The notes under the pieces are model-generated. The model was given only the letters and a program-made list of their open reading frames with translations, did no database searches and had not been told where the DNA came from. Both the position numbers and the translations under genes were made by a program. A stretch of 64,000 nucleotides of DNA from Zarea fungicola (taxonomy: Eukaryota; Ascomycota; Sordariomycetes; Hypocreales; Cordycipitaceae), in the NCBI GenBank assembly GCA_900169235.1, contig FWCC01000214.1, positions 1 through 64,000 of the forward strand. Direction: 5' to 3'. Every line of letters starts with the position of its first letter. The first letter of the stretch is position 1. Below are positions 1 through 12,018 of this stretch, piece after piece.

Positions 1-1987
1 TGACCATAATTGATGGCGTTGTTGTGGTGGTTGGTATGGTGGATTTTCTGTGGGTGTAAAAGCGCCAGGTTTTTTTGTCACCCCCTTGCTTGGGAGATGG
101 ACGGGAACATTATCCGGAGGGGCAAAGCATTCAGTGGCGTTTGCCACCAGACTTTTCAAGTTTGTATCTTTACATGTCAAGACGGGCAAAGAAGAAGAAG
201 GATTATTTCCAAGATGGAAATCAGACCAAGAAGGTACCTCAGAGGTAGCTATGACCAGTTGGATACAGCCACTGCAGCCTGTACCTGACTGTCGGGGTAA
301 TGCTCACAGGGCCTCCCTCATTAAACTTGACAGTGCTGTCCCAGTAATTCTTACGGGGCGGTACAGGCGGTACAGGTGCTGCAGATCCCACGACGCCGCC
401 GAGGGCCGAAGGGAACGCACCTGTGCCGAACCCGGATTAGCCCGCTGTAGTTGGCCGCTGTAGTTGGCAACTGCAGTGCGCCTTCGGCTGCTATAACCAC
501 CAGCAGCAATTACACTATAGTACTGGCAAATAAACATTCACTTTGGAATGCTCAACGAATTGACTCTGCCCTCTCTTGAAACATGGTCGCAGGGCAATAA
601 AGGGTCCAACATGTTACTCTTGGCTGCATGTCTTACTTTGTTATTGATAGTTGGTTACTATGCCGATACGCTAGCGTACTTGTGTTGGGCAAATAATTGG
701 ATGTCAAGTTAACTACAAGCAAGTTAGTTGTACAATAAATAACTCACCGAGTTCCACAAGTTCCAGACTCCCCCAGATCGGCAAGATGCTTCCAGTCCCT
801 AGTGTTGTCTTGTGGCACTACTCTTATTATACTAAGCTGCCCTCTCTTTTTACACGCTGACGGTATGACTTGTGAATCTCCTTTTCAAAGGCACTTCCAC
901 GGTCCCCAATTCAATTAGAAGCCCGATAAACCAAGAATCCATCCCGCCTTTCCTTCGTCCGAGGCTAGTGGATGTATGTTATGCAGGCTCGTAAAGCCGT
1001 GCCGCAGTCAGCCGTGGCTAATGCCGCATATTTTCGCTCTATAATTCGGATACTTACTCAGTGCCAGGCCCTGCGTTACATCTGGGCTAACCTTTTTCTC
1101 TTTCGATTCGGTTTAAAATTTTTTTATATAGCATTATGTACATCTGGCCCACATTCAGAGCTTGCCAAGCTCGTCCCTACTGCAAGTTTGCGGGCAACAC
1201 TCGAAGGCTTTAATCAAGTTGCGCAAAACACCGATATACCGAAGAGAATGGTAATGCAACACGAGCGCCTTTCCCGGCCGAATCACCGATGCTGGGGAAC
1301 TCACTTGCGTGGTAGCACTGGGTTGAACAAATTTGCCAAGCCTTTTCCAGCGCACCCTACAAGGTCGTACTTGGATGCCTCCAGCAACGCACTCATTTTA
1401 TCCCTATCAGATGCATAAAAGTCTCACCTCACCTACAGCCACAAATTTAATATTGCACTCCTGATCTGCAGACAGAAATTGATGAGAAGCTAATGAGCAG
1501 AGCCAACACCGCAGCCTCTACATCGAGTCGCAGTAGAAGCAGGCTTTCCATAGCTCTCGTTCACAATTGCCTACCCAGCTTGCAGCTTGCAGCTTTGCAC
1601 ATCAAAACATCCAATTCACTCATCCAGCCATCGAGACTCTTTCTTGGAGACTCTGAAGAGTACACCATCACGCAACAAACAACCTCCAAGAAAAAAAAAA
1701 ACCCCCCTAGACGGCTCAATACTAATCAACCGTCCGTGACACTTTGGCTGCTCCTTAACAAGGTCGTCGCATTACTCCACATCAATACCAAACCATTGCA
1801 CATGCAGGACACTCGGAAATGCATGCGGCATCAGTCATAAATGAGGCTTTTGGAGTTTCTGTTAGTGGGCATTACGATCTGAAAAAAAAAAAAACCTTGG
1901 TAAATCATCGGTCCAAAGCGGCTGCTCCCCAAATCTTCAAACCGCCTGGGCCAGGCGACAGACTCCAAGGGAAAAATAAATAAATGA
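1..1987. other. intergenic, no gene recognised
   Basis: I see no coding region with a recognisable family or convincing splice structure. Open frames here are short and low in complexity. Two small tandem duplications are visible: a ten-base unit around 360-380 and a thirteen-base unit around 449-475. A/T homopolymers occur near 1688 and 1880. Confidence 0.5.
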
Positions 1988-4900
1988 TTATTCCACATGA
2001 TGACTGTTAAAATGGATAAGCTTGAGTTGGCCACCATGCAGAACAATGGCCACTGTATTACCATGCACATGCAAGCAAGTACTGCGATACTCCTGTGGAA
2101 GCCACAGGAGTTTCTGCTCCCCTCTTTGAATCCACTCATTTGTAACCAGGAGGCCGTTGTCAGTTGAAGTTGAAAGCTTATTAGCCTGTAAAGAGGCTAA
2201 TCGGTCATCAATCGACAGAACGCCTCTATTGGTCACCAGCGCACCATCGATCCTGAAACTGACTGTGGTTGTAAAGCCAAGGCCAAGAACAGTATGAACC
2301 ACTTGACCAGTACCCAAGTCCCACAGCCTGATAGTTTCATCAAGCGACGTAGAGGCCAGCAGCGAGCTGTACTCTGAGAAACATACGGCAGTTACACGGC
2401 TAGTATGTCCTTCTAGTGTCCTCGCTTGACCGTTAGCTAGGCTCCATAGCTTGATGGTAGTTTCAAGATCGGGTACAGAAGCGAACAGCGAGCCGTCATG
2501 AGAAAAAGCCTCGGCCTTCACTCCATAACCACAATGCCCCGTTAATGTTTGCACCTCTTGGCCAGTTCTTAGATTCAATATCCTGACGGCTCCGTCACCA
2601 CCGCCAAAGGCTAACAGCGAGCCGTCCTGAGAAAAGGACAATGACACTGAGCTACCATAACAGCTCTCGGTCCTTAGTGAGTGTATCACTTGACCAGTTC
2701 TTATGTTCCATATTTTAATTGTCTCATCATAGGACCAGGAGGCAAGTAGTGAGCCGTCATGAGAGAGAGCAATCGCTTCTACCGAGTCCGTATGTCCTTC
2801 AAATCTCTGTATCTCTAGGCCAGTTCTTGGGTTCCATATTGTGACTGTATCATCTGCAGACGTAGAGGCTAGCAGTGAGTCGTCTTGAGAGAAGATTGCT
2901 TGCCTTGTCTTCCAGGGGTCTCCTTTTAATGTCTGTATCTCTTGCCCAGTGTATGTGTTCCATATCCTGACTATACCATGATCTTGAGTGGATAGGAGCA
3001 AACCGTCATGAGAGAAGCGCTCCAATCCTGTTAGCGGTTCTGAACGCGCCTCTTGAATAGTGCTTGGATTCCACAGCCTAATAGTCTTATCAGCAGATCC
3101 GGAGGCTAGTTGCGAGCCATCCGGAGATAAAGACACTCGGTATATTCTGTTGGTATGCCCCTGCAACATTCGCATATCTTGGCCCGTGGCTGAGTTCCAC
3201 AGCCTGGTGGTCTCCGTGGGAAATGCATAATTGGGCCGTGATCCTTTCTCAGAGGAGGGTATTGAAGTTTCTGATCCAGCAAACGCATCTAGTGTTCGCA
3301 CCTTTTGACTGGTGCTTAGATTCCAGAGCGTAATATCATAGTTTTGGGTTTCAAGTGCCAATAATAGATCGTATTGAGAAAAAAAAAGAATAGCCACTGG
3401 CTGAAAATCCCCCTCTATTGTCTGAACTTCTTGGCCAGTGCTTGGGTTCCACAACCTAATAGTCCTGTGCGAAGACCCAGAGGCTAGCAACGAGCTATCC
3501 TGAGAGAAGCGTAATATAGAGACTGTTGAAATATGCCCTTTTAGTGTTCGAATCTCTTGGCCGGTGCTTGGGTTCCACAACCTAATAGTCCGGTCCGAGG
3601 ACCCAGAAGCTAGCAGTGAGCTATCCTGAGAGAAGCATAATGTAGTTACCTCGTCAATGTGCCCTTTTAATATTCGCACCTCTTGGCCGGTGCTAGGGTT
3701 CCATAGCCTGATAGTCGTATCGTATGACCCAGAGGCTAGAAGTAAGCCGTCTCGAGAGAAGGATATTGTTCCTACTGCACCGGCGTGCCTGGCTAGTGTT
3801 TGTACTTCTTGGCCAGTATCCAAGTTCCACAGGCCAATGCAGCCGTCATAAAATGCCGAAGCTAGTAAACCGTCATGAGAAAAAGTTAATGCCAACGCCG
3901 TCGAGTCGTGCCCCCTTAGTTTTTGCACCTCTTGACCGGTGTCTGGGTTCCAAAGTCTGATGGTCTTGTCATGGGATGCAGAGACAAGGAGTGAGCCGTC
4001 CGGAGAGAAGGCCACTGAATTTACCGCTGTAGTGTGCCCTTCAAGCTTCTGTAGCTCTGGGCCCCATACATTAGAAGTAATAGGGAGCGCTCGTAACCAT
4101 TTAGGGCAATGACCGTAGATCTTTCTTATGATACTGCATTGTGGTGAAAAACCTAAAGCTGAAGAATAAAGTTGAAGCGGGGCAAGATCGACGATATGCC
4201 GGTGAGCAAGGATGAACCTTCGTGCATCGTCAAGAAAAGTTCGTAATGCTATCGAATTCTGCGCCGGGTTCGGAGATTTTAGTTCCGTATTTTCAACCTG
4301 ATACTCCGGTACAAGGTTACTTACTGGGACAAGTGATAGCAGTACATCCAGATACACGATGACGTTGACGAGCCTATTGATCAGGCTCATAGCCTCAAGC
4401 CAATGTAGGAAGTGTTTCTTCAAGAAGACGTGTTCTTGGCCCTCATCATGCAGCTCGACATTGCTCTGCTGAGCATGGTGAACCCAGTACCGACATGCAT
4501 ACTGGAATGCTGGCGAAAGACGCAGGTTAATCTCAGTCAAGGGTATCTCTCGCCGTGGCTGGCCAGGATACTTCAATTCACACATATTCTCCCGGAGTCC
4601 TCTAGACCCTAGATCCTTGGTTCCTGAGAGTAGCTGTAGACATTTAGTCAGAAGTAGTTTGTGTGCTTTTGGGCCAGGGATTTGAAGTCTGTGTTGAGAG
4701 TTACTACTCAAAACAAATTCCCTAAATGAAAGATGAAGGGTCTGGATTGGCGCTTCAAAGTCATTAGAAACGCGAAGAACAGAGTATAATGGGTCTAAGC
4801 GCAACTCTAGAGTGTCTAGAGAAGTTTGAAGTAGGATTGCAAGAGATGCCCTAGACAGTGGCTCGGCAAGGGCAACAATAGATCCAAGTATCATCCTACA

Positions 4901-7261
4901 CTCATTGCACAGTGCTTCCTCGTTATCCGAGTTTCTGAACGTCGCAGACAATTGTTCAAGCACAGGCAGGTAGGTCTGTTCCATTTGTTTCAAGTTGCCG
5001 GTACCACGAAATTCCAAGACTTTCCGAAGCTGATCCTTTGGGTTATAGTGCTCGTCAGTCACGAAACGATGTATAGTGGCGGCAACGATAAACAATGGGA
5101 CAGCCATGTCGACTAGAGCTTTCAGATCCTTTTTACCCGGCCAGCCATCATCGAGTCGCGCCTCTGATAATGGAGCTTTATACTGTTTCCGAAATGCCAA
5201 AAATGCTTCATCCAAAAATGTGGAGATATCGTGCTGGATTGTCGTTTGGCGACTCGAATTGCAGACGATAGCGTCTTGATATACGTCCACAGACATGTTC
5301 TGGTACACAACGTCTGGTATGTTTTTGAATCCAACTCGAATAGGTAGCTCGGGTCGACTTGTTAAAAAGAGCCTCAGGCGAATAGTGGCCATCTGGTGTA
5401 AACCAGACCACAAATGGAGAATGCTCTTTACATCATTTTCTGTCTCGCATTCATCAAGGGCATCGACGACCAAGACCAGGATGGGACAACCGACGAGACT
5501 ACTGCTGATTTTGCACAACGGCTGAAATAGCAGTTTGTCGAATTGTTCACTGAGAGACTTGTCAAAAATGAAAGGATCGGACTCAATCACGGCAGAGATA
5601 AGAACATCCAAACCCGGCATAGTGAACACCAGCTGCCGGACAATAGTGGGAAAAAACAGGGAAGCGGAACTGCGGTCGGCTTCTCCTCGCTTAAAAAAAA
5701 AGCTCGCCCCGAGGTCAACCACTCTGTTGCAACTCTCGCTAGTTAGCCACTTCGCGATAGTCCAAGAGATGGTCGACTTGCCAGTGCCCGCACTGCCATT
5801 GAGCCAGAAGATACTTTTGCTGTTGGGTATCTGAATCCAGTCCTTAATTTGACGAAGAAGGTCTACTCGGGTTCGGGGATGACATGTTGTATGATCTTGA
5901 TCCTTGGAGTTGAACATTGCTCCTCTAGCATATGGTAATTTGTCCACGTCTAGCTTGATCTCATGTCGAGTCATTGAGTCTTTCATTTCCTTCATCACAG
6001 TTAGGGTATTCTCTCCGGTCGTTTGAAGCTGAATCAACTTTTGATCGACTACTCAAAATTAAAAAGTTAGTGCATACTTTTTTTTGGGCAGATAAAAAGT
6101 AGCAGGTACATTAGCATTGGAGTTGTTCACCTCAAACTGGAGGGCGGTTCAAGGGCTGGTAAAAGAAAAGGGCTTACCATTTTTAAGTGCTTCTTTCATG
6201 GTTTCCGCCTCCTGGAGCTCTTCGCCATAGATCTTCAAGAGAATAGCTTTGCCATAAGCTGCAGCAACAGCGGCCGCGTAGTACTGCCACAGATCGTCCT
6301 TATCGGTATCCGCAAAGTCACTTATTCCTCGGACAACCAGACAAGGGATCTCATCCATGATGCCAGCCGCTTCCATTTCAAAACAAATCGCGTCGGTATG
6401 ACCCCGACGCAAACGAAGCCGGTCCTCAGGGTTCTTGACAACACCACTTCCGGATAGGATCAGACCCCGATGCACCACAGGCTCAGCAGACTGTACAACA
6501 TGCTGCGCAGCTCTTTTATCCGTGGAATTCAGACATTCAGTGCAGTCATTTCCTGTGATGTGCCTATCTTTTTTGCAAAGATCGTTATTACTCTCTGGCT
6601 TTGCATATTTGGGCTGCTTGGTGATTCTTTTAAGCGTCTTTCGCATCCGGCTCTTGTCCATTATCTCGTCCTCTTCTAGAGCACCATCTGCACTGATCAA
6701 AATCGGGTGAGGTTTGTTGAGTGATCCTTTTAGGAGAAATTTGCCATCTGCCTCATACTTTCCGTAATCATACTCAACAACGCCAGGGTGACCGTCGCGC
6801 GGGATGCTAACGGCGACGTCGCCCAAACGGATATCGCATCTCGAGCCTTTGCTACCAGAGCTAATCAAGTCACCCTCAGAGAAGGAAGGGATACCAGCTC
6901 CAATGCCGATCAGTAAGGCAAATCGTACATTCGGAAATTGCTGACTGACGGTGGCAGCGCATTGGGCGGCTTTCACGTTCCCCATTTGAATTGGACGTGC
7001 TATGACGACTTTGTGCTCCCCGATAAGACCGAAAGAATAAACATATTTCCTCGGACCTATCGTCTTCGGGCGACAGTCGAATTCCCTGTCTAGAGTATAC
7101 TTGACTGCGACAGATTCAAATGGGAGGGCGCAGAATATTGCCACTGTAATGTCCTCAGCGGGAATAATATCCAAGTCGTCAGATTCCGGGTCCGTATCGG
7201 TCAATTTACGGCCTGGTTCTGGGTGCATTGTATGCACAGTTGATTCCTTCAACAGGTCCAT
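1988..7261 (-). CDS. NLR protein: PNP_UDP - NACHT - WD40
   Basis: A STAND/NLR-type protein of about 1714 aa in two exons (7261-6178 and 6048-1988). The 129-bp intron has donor GTAAGC and acceptor GTAG with a CACTAAC branch point, and it joins the two frames exactly (phase 1). Residues about 45-345 are a purine nucleoside phosphorylase/uridine phosphorylase-like domain (AIFCALPFESVAV, LLIGIGAGIP, FEMEAAGIMD, VRGISDFAD). The NACHT ATPase starts near residue 446 with Walker A GSAGTGKST and has Walker B LVLVVDALDEC. About 14 WD40 repeats fill residues 1030-1650, several nearly identical. By family knowledge such proteins act in heterokaryon incompatibility or xenorecognition (HET-D/E/R class): the repeats bind a ligand, NACHT oligomerises, and the N-terminal domain is the effector, here probably a nucleosidase/phosphorylase. 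The start is the first ATG (7261) before the PNP homology; the upstream open frame begins only with GTG. No partner gene is adjacent. Confidence 0.88.
3400..3790 (-). repeat. tandem near-identical WD40 units, 126-bp period
   Basis: Inside the NLR gene, consecutive WD40 units repeat every 126 bp (42 codons). For example, TGCCCTTTTA recurs at 3534 and 3660, and the block encoding TIRLWNPSTGQE is nearly unchanged over three units. Differences cluster in a few codons (TTLC versus SILR, and the D/H before RTIRLW), while the rest is almost invariant. This pattern suggests recent duplication or gene conversion among repeats. Confidence 0.8.
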
Positions 7262-8963
7262 ACTGTAAAGTAGGATATTATACGCGACCGGTGCAGTGGC
7301 TCTCACTTGCTGGTAGCCTGGTGAGTATCTCGAGCCAAACCGGAAGCCAGAGATGATGATGGTTGCCGGTTGGAGCCACACTGTTTAATTGAATGGTGGC
7401 GCAGTTATTCAATGTAAGGACATTGCAAATAAATCGGACGGAGGCGTGACGGGGTTGGGAAACTGTTGGAAATTGTACTAATAAGTGACACCCAGCTGAA
7501 CATAACTCACATAGTCCCCTAAAAGACCTCAAACGCCCCAATCCGGCCCGTCCCTAGCCGCCGAGGAGGGGCAGAAGAACTTTAGAACTCCAATGGGCAG
7601 TGACCGAGCCTTCCAAATCATGTTTGCAGTTCTATAGTGGGAGTAGATTGACAGAGTTTAACGGATATGTGCGACGTGACGGCTGGAACTAAATAGATAT
7701 TTTGTTATTTTTGGATTCAGGCCTCGGTAATATTTGCCCCAATAAGCTAATGAATGAAGGGAGCCTCAGCTTTGTGGCCTAAATGCTGTGGGAAGGATGC
7801 AGATTAGCTCCTGTTTCAAGCCGATGTGGTTGCCCCCGAAACACATGGCTGCTCAGCACTCAAACGAAAGCACGGTAACAGTGTATCCCAAATGCAACCC
7901 TCTCAACCAGAACCAGCCATATAACAAAAGAGTGTGCTGATTGCTGGGTAGTTTGATAGGGACCATAGGGAAGCCGACGGAATACTTAAAACTCAACAAC
8001 CAGGAGCTCACAGTATGGACGCGAAGAGAGATGTATTTAACCAAGATAACGAAGATTATTAGCCAATTTGCCAGCAAAACAGTTCTGAAAGAGGCCCACG
8101 ATAAGCCTATAGTTCTAGATATCAAGAAGGATGCGCGTTGGCAAGATCAGAGCATATTCCTCGGAGTGAAGGTAGATAAAATTCTCTAGAATAGCCGTCT
8201 TAAGTGGCCAATTATCAAGCAGACAATCCTGCATTACAAGAAGAATCTGTTCCGTGAAGATTTTTGAAAGATGCTACTTTCTATAGTCAGGTGAGTTATG
8301 TATAACTGTGCTATAGGGGATTTGGTGGGTTTACTACCTATACCGTTTATAGTGGCCGTCTCCTGGGGGCGCGCTCAGGGGGGGGGGCAGGTCTATAACG
8401 TTTTTTTGTGGCGTCAGCAGCACTGCGGTAGATTTTATAGGTAGCTCCCGCTGTGAAAACCTCCTAGCTGGCGCGTTGCACATTTTTTACAGCGCTCATA
8501 GTGATTGTAGAACCTTGATGTGTGACAGCCTCGATAGGTATCCGGCCATATCAATTCGATCGCTGCGGTTCGTCCAGCCTTTCGAACGCTTCAATTGCGG
8601 GCTGAGAAATAATTCAGAGTATGTGTAGTATACTTATGTTGAGGCTATAAATCGAAAATGTTTTCTCATGTGCCCTTTTTGATTGTAACTTTGTACGGCC
8701 AGTAAGTGTACCTGCACCGCCACGTTAATAAGTGTTACCGCCACGATTGACCCGCCTTCCGAGTACAGCCTCCTGCTCCTCACTTGACACTTGACCCTCT
8801 GTTTACTTTTCGGTACAAATACGTAATTTTACGATCGGGCGAGGAAATACAAGTGAGGAAAGAAATCTTTCAAGCCTAAGATCATTACTGTGGCCTTTAC
8901 CGCTAAAGCATCGAGCTGGTGCCAAAGTCACCATTGACAACACTGCATAGCCTGCTCCGCATT
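7262..8963. other. intergenic between NLR and MEMO genes
   Basis: These divergent genes are separated by 1.7 kb. I see no conserved gene. There is a possible relic frame at 7941-8189 (listed separately) and a ten-G run near 8380. The stretch shows several stop-rich, AT-rich patches of the kind left by decayed elements, but no terminal repeats or target duplications that I can define. Confidence 0.45.
7941..8189 (+). pseudogene. possible relic coding frame, unrecognised
   Basis: An open stretch of 82 codons rich in Lys, Ile and Thr; upstream of a stop the same frame is open from about 7845. It starts at a non-ATG codon and I recognise no family. The Lys/Ile-rich composition differs from the neighbouring housekeeping genes, which would suit a decayed transposon or foreign fragment, but chance is equally possible. 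Confidence 0.15.
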
Positions 8964-10176
8964 ATGCCTGAAGCCCCTCTTACATGCGATGAGGTCCTAG
9001 GCCGGGGATGGAACGACTTTTCCGATAGCGAGATGAGATCGTTGCTCCGGTCCGAGCGGAAGAAGATGACAGAAAAGTTTAATACGATCCCTGATGACAC
9101 CAGACCTCCCATGAAGGCCTTTGATGGCTGGTACGAGCTGGCGCCGTTTCAGCTGCGATGGGAGTTTGACGAGTATCTGGAAGAGGTGCCAGACGCTGTG
9201 GACGGCTCACAGCTGCCCATACCCGGAGCACGTGCCATTATTGCACCGTAAGTCTTGATTAATGCTCCCCATCAGTTCTGATGCATCACTGGAGAGTCTT
9301 GAGTGACGAAATCCAGGGCTAACAATGCTCGGGATTTTCAGTCATGCTGGGTATGCATACTCGGGCCGGTGCTCAGCATGGGGCTTCCGTTGCCTTGATC
9401 TCTCCAAAGCCAAGCGTGTTTTTGTGCTCGGCCCTACGCACTACTTTTACTTTACAGGTCTTGCGCTCTCTACTTTTTCCAAATACAGTACGCCACTCGG
9501 CGATTTCACCGTTGACCAAAAAACGCTGCGTGATATATACGAGGCCGCCGAGGCTCAAGGAGACCTCGAAGTGCGGAACATTCCCCGCAAGCGCGAGCTC
9601 GACGAGCACAGTCTCGAGATGGAGATTGCCTTTCTCTACAAGCGCTGCGAGGAGACGTTCAAGTCGCCCCAAGACTTCCCCACCATCGTGCCGATGCTCG
9701 TGTCGGGTCGGGCCGCCGACGAAAAGGCCATTGGACGCGTCCTGCTGCCGTATCTGCGGGATCCGGACAACGCGTTTGTCGTCAGCTCCGACTTTTGCCA
9801 CTGGGGTCGGCAGTTTAGCGACTACAGACCTTACTATAAGGGTAATGATAAGAGCAAGCTTGTCAACCTGCGTGATTCGGATGCGCCACCTACCCCGCCG
9901 ATTCACGAGACCATCAAGTTGCTTGACTACGAGGCCATTGACGCCATGGAGACGGGCTCGCATGACGCCTTTGTGAGTAACCTCGAGGCCACTGACAACT
10001 CGGTGTGTGGAAGACATCCCATCGGTGCCATGATGGCGGCGTTGGAGCTGCTCGGCGCGGATTTACCTGCAGGCAAGAAGCCGCGCTTCAAGCATGTCAG
10101 GTATGATAGAAGCGCTCTGCTGACGGATCCGACAAAATCGAGCGTGAGCTACGTCTCTGCGTACGCAACTTTTTAG
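8964..10176 (+). CDS. MEMO1/Mho1 family protein
   Basis: A 372-aa protein in two exons (8964-9247 and 9342-10176). The 94-bp intron has donor GTAAGT, a GCTAAC branch point and acceptor TTTTCAG, and splicing restores the family motif PHAGYAYSG. MEMO homologues fold like class III extradiol dioxygenases and bind a metal through two His and a Cys. The candidates visible here are the His of PHAGY, the His of GPTHYFY and the Cys of CGRHPIG, together with SSDFCHWG. The N-terminal part (RPPMKAFDGWYELAPFQL) aligns in position with the usual start of the family, so about 45 residues before it are an extension if the ATG at 8964 is used. Family role: redox and cytoskeletal signalling, with little known in fungi. 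The insert around YYKGNDKSK to IHETIKLLD makes it longer than the human protein (about 297 aa). Confidence 0.88.
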
Positions 10177-12018
10177 TTACGGACGCGATGGATATCATAA
10201 GGTATAGAGACTCTGATTTCCCCGTTGTAGAATAGTTTTTATTGCTGCTGTAGTTTTGCTGCATTCTTGTCTCCTGCAAGGACGATATAGAATACGTCGT
10301 CGAGGCATGAGAATAGTTTGTTCCATGTGCGCCATTATGATTAGATGACCCTGGAATGTGATCAAAATTTCCCATGAGAGTCGCGGACTTTGCTGTGCGA
10401 GCGACGAGAAAAGGCGTCACTGTTGTGTTGCTGAGCACGCTCTTCACGACAGCCCCGCGGTGCCACATCTAGTAGCTGAGTTGGGGGAAGAGGCTCGAGC
10501 CTTGCTGACGGGCGGTCGCTGGGCTGAGTTTTGTGTGGGCTGCCTGGCTCAGGAAGTCCCACCAGGCTAGTGACGCTTTGTTTCTATTTTGGAACTGTTT
10601 CTTGCGAGGTGGGCTATGTCCGTTAGCAGGATGTTAAGATATGTTGACAGTGTCGTTTTGTAGAAAAGCTGCCATCGTTGCGCATGGGCCTCTGCTGCGA
10701 CTGGTGGGTTCTACCAGCTCATATTAAGTAAACCCTAGCATTAATAATTATTATGAGAAAAGGGCGGCACCTGTACGGAGGCAATGTCCCAGGGTCCAGG
10801 GATGCAGATTCCAATCTCTGGCATGAAACGGACCACTTTTATCCAACCAGTGCTGGCATTTTGCTCGCAGTAACAAAAGGATGCTGGCCTTTTTTGGGTC
10901 CTTGTGACAGGTCCAGAGCAGGGAGACTTCACTGAAGACATACATAATTTCCCCTAGCAGGCTAGCACACACTCTTTCTTCCGAGTAGGGGCACTTCCAG
11001 AAAGCCAATGCTTGTTGGACAGCTGAGGAACTTGAGCCGTTTTGCCTCACAAGGGTGGCGTCGCGGCGTCTGGGCCTGCTGGGACGAGATGTGGGTTGGA
11101 CCTCCGCCCTTGTTGCCGGTGACCTACCCAATTGAAAGTTGCAGACATCCGTTTCGAGTCAACAGCGTGTCAGGGCACATATGGCGCACTGGCACAGAAC
11201 AGCAACTGCGATGCTGTCTGGACTTTGATGCCCAGGTGGACGGACGGATCAACCGAAAACGGCTAGTTAGTGCAGAGTAAGCGTAGCCAGCGTTAGCAGC
11301 TCGAGTGGCAGGGTGGGTATGGCTTGCGAAATAAATACTCAAAAATTTGAGCGACGTTGGAGAAGGAAAACTATGCAGTTGATGGCGGATTGATCGAGTG
11401 ATGGCCGATGGTGGCTATTGCTTCTTTGTTGGAAGTGACTTGGTCGTCGTTTGATTGCGACAGGGCAGCCAAAAATAATAATAGTTACAATACAGTCGAC
11501 GTTACAGCACTGTCACAGTTTCATCTCAGGCACCTGCATTCGCTTTTAAGCGTGTCGCTAGGGACCAAGCTTAGTGGGTCACTGGGCCCTAGCCGTAGTA
11601 TCTGGTACTTCTTTGTCTGTAAATACTCGCACATAATCTCCTGTATCGGTAACATGACTGTCCACCGAAGCGTGCCTGGACAGGCTTGGTTGGCGCTGCG
11701 CTGCCCCTTTTGATTGCCACTCCCCACTGCAGTCTTATTTAGTCTACTTTCTGAACATCATCAACAGCCAATCTGTTCCCCAGTGCTGTCTGTTATTCCT
11801 TCATTTCCTCTTTCCTTCATTTCCCACTTTAAACTTCTCGACTACCATTCCTTTGTCCCGCCGTCTTCCACTCTCACTTCTCGAAAGCAATTGCTTCACC
11901 TCGCATCCCCCGTTACAGTATCACGGCGTCTGACCCAGGTCCGACTCTGATTGTTCATCTCCAGCGTCCTCATCAGCAGTTGACGAACCCGGCCTGACGC
12001 ACTACATCCTCCATCACA
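10177..12018. other. intergenic; CT-rich leader of SSO1 at the right end
   Basis: No gene recognised over 1.8 kb. The last 300 bases (about 11710-12018) are pyrimidine-rich, as is typical of fungal core promoters and 5' leaders, and lead directly to the Sso1 ATG. Confidence 0.5.

Noticed and set aside
6049..6177. PNP gene and NACHT-WD40 gene as two separate genes
   Set aside because: A phase-matched GT-AG intron with a branch point joins the frames, and the second frame has no ATG near its start (first codon TTG).
9373..10017. Minus-strand frame inside the MEMO gene
   Set aside because: Overlaps conserved MEMO coding sequence and has no independent homology.
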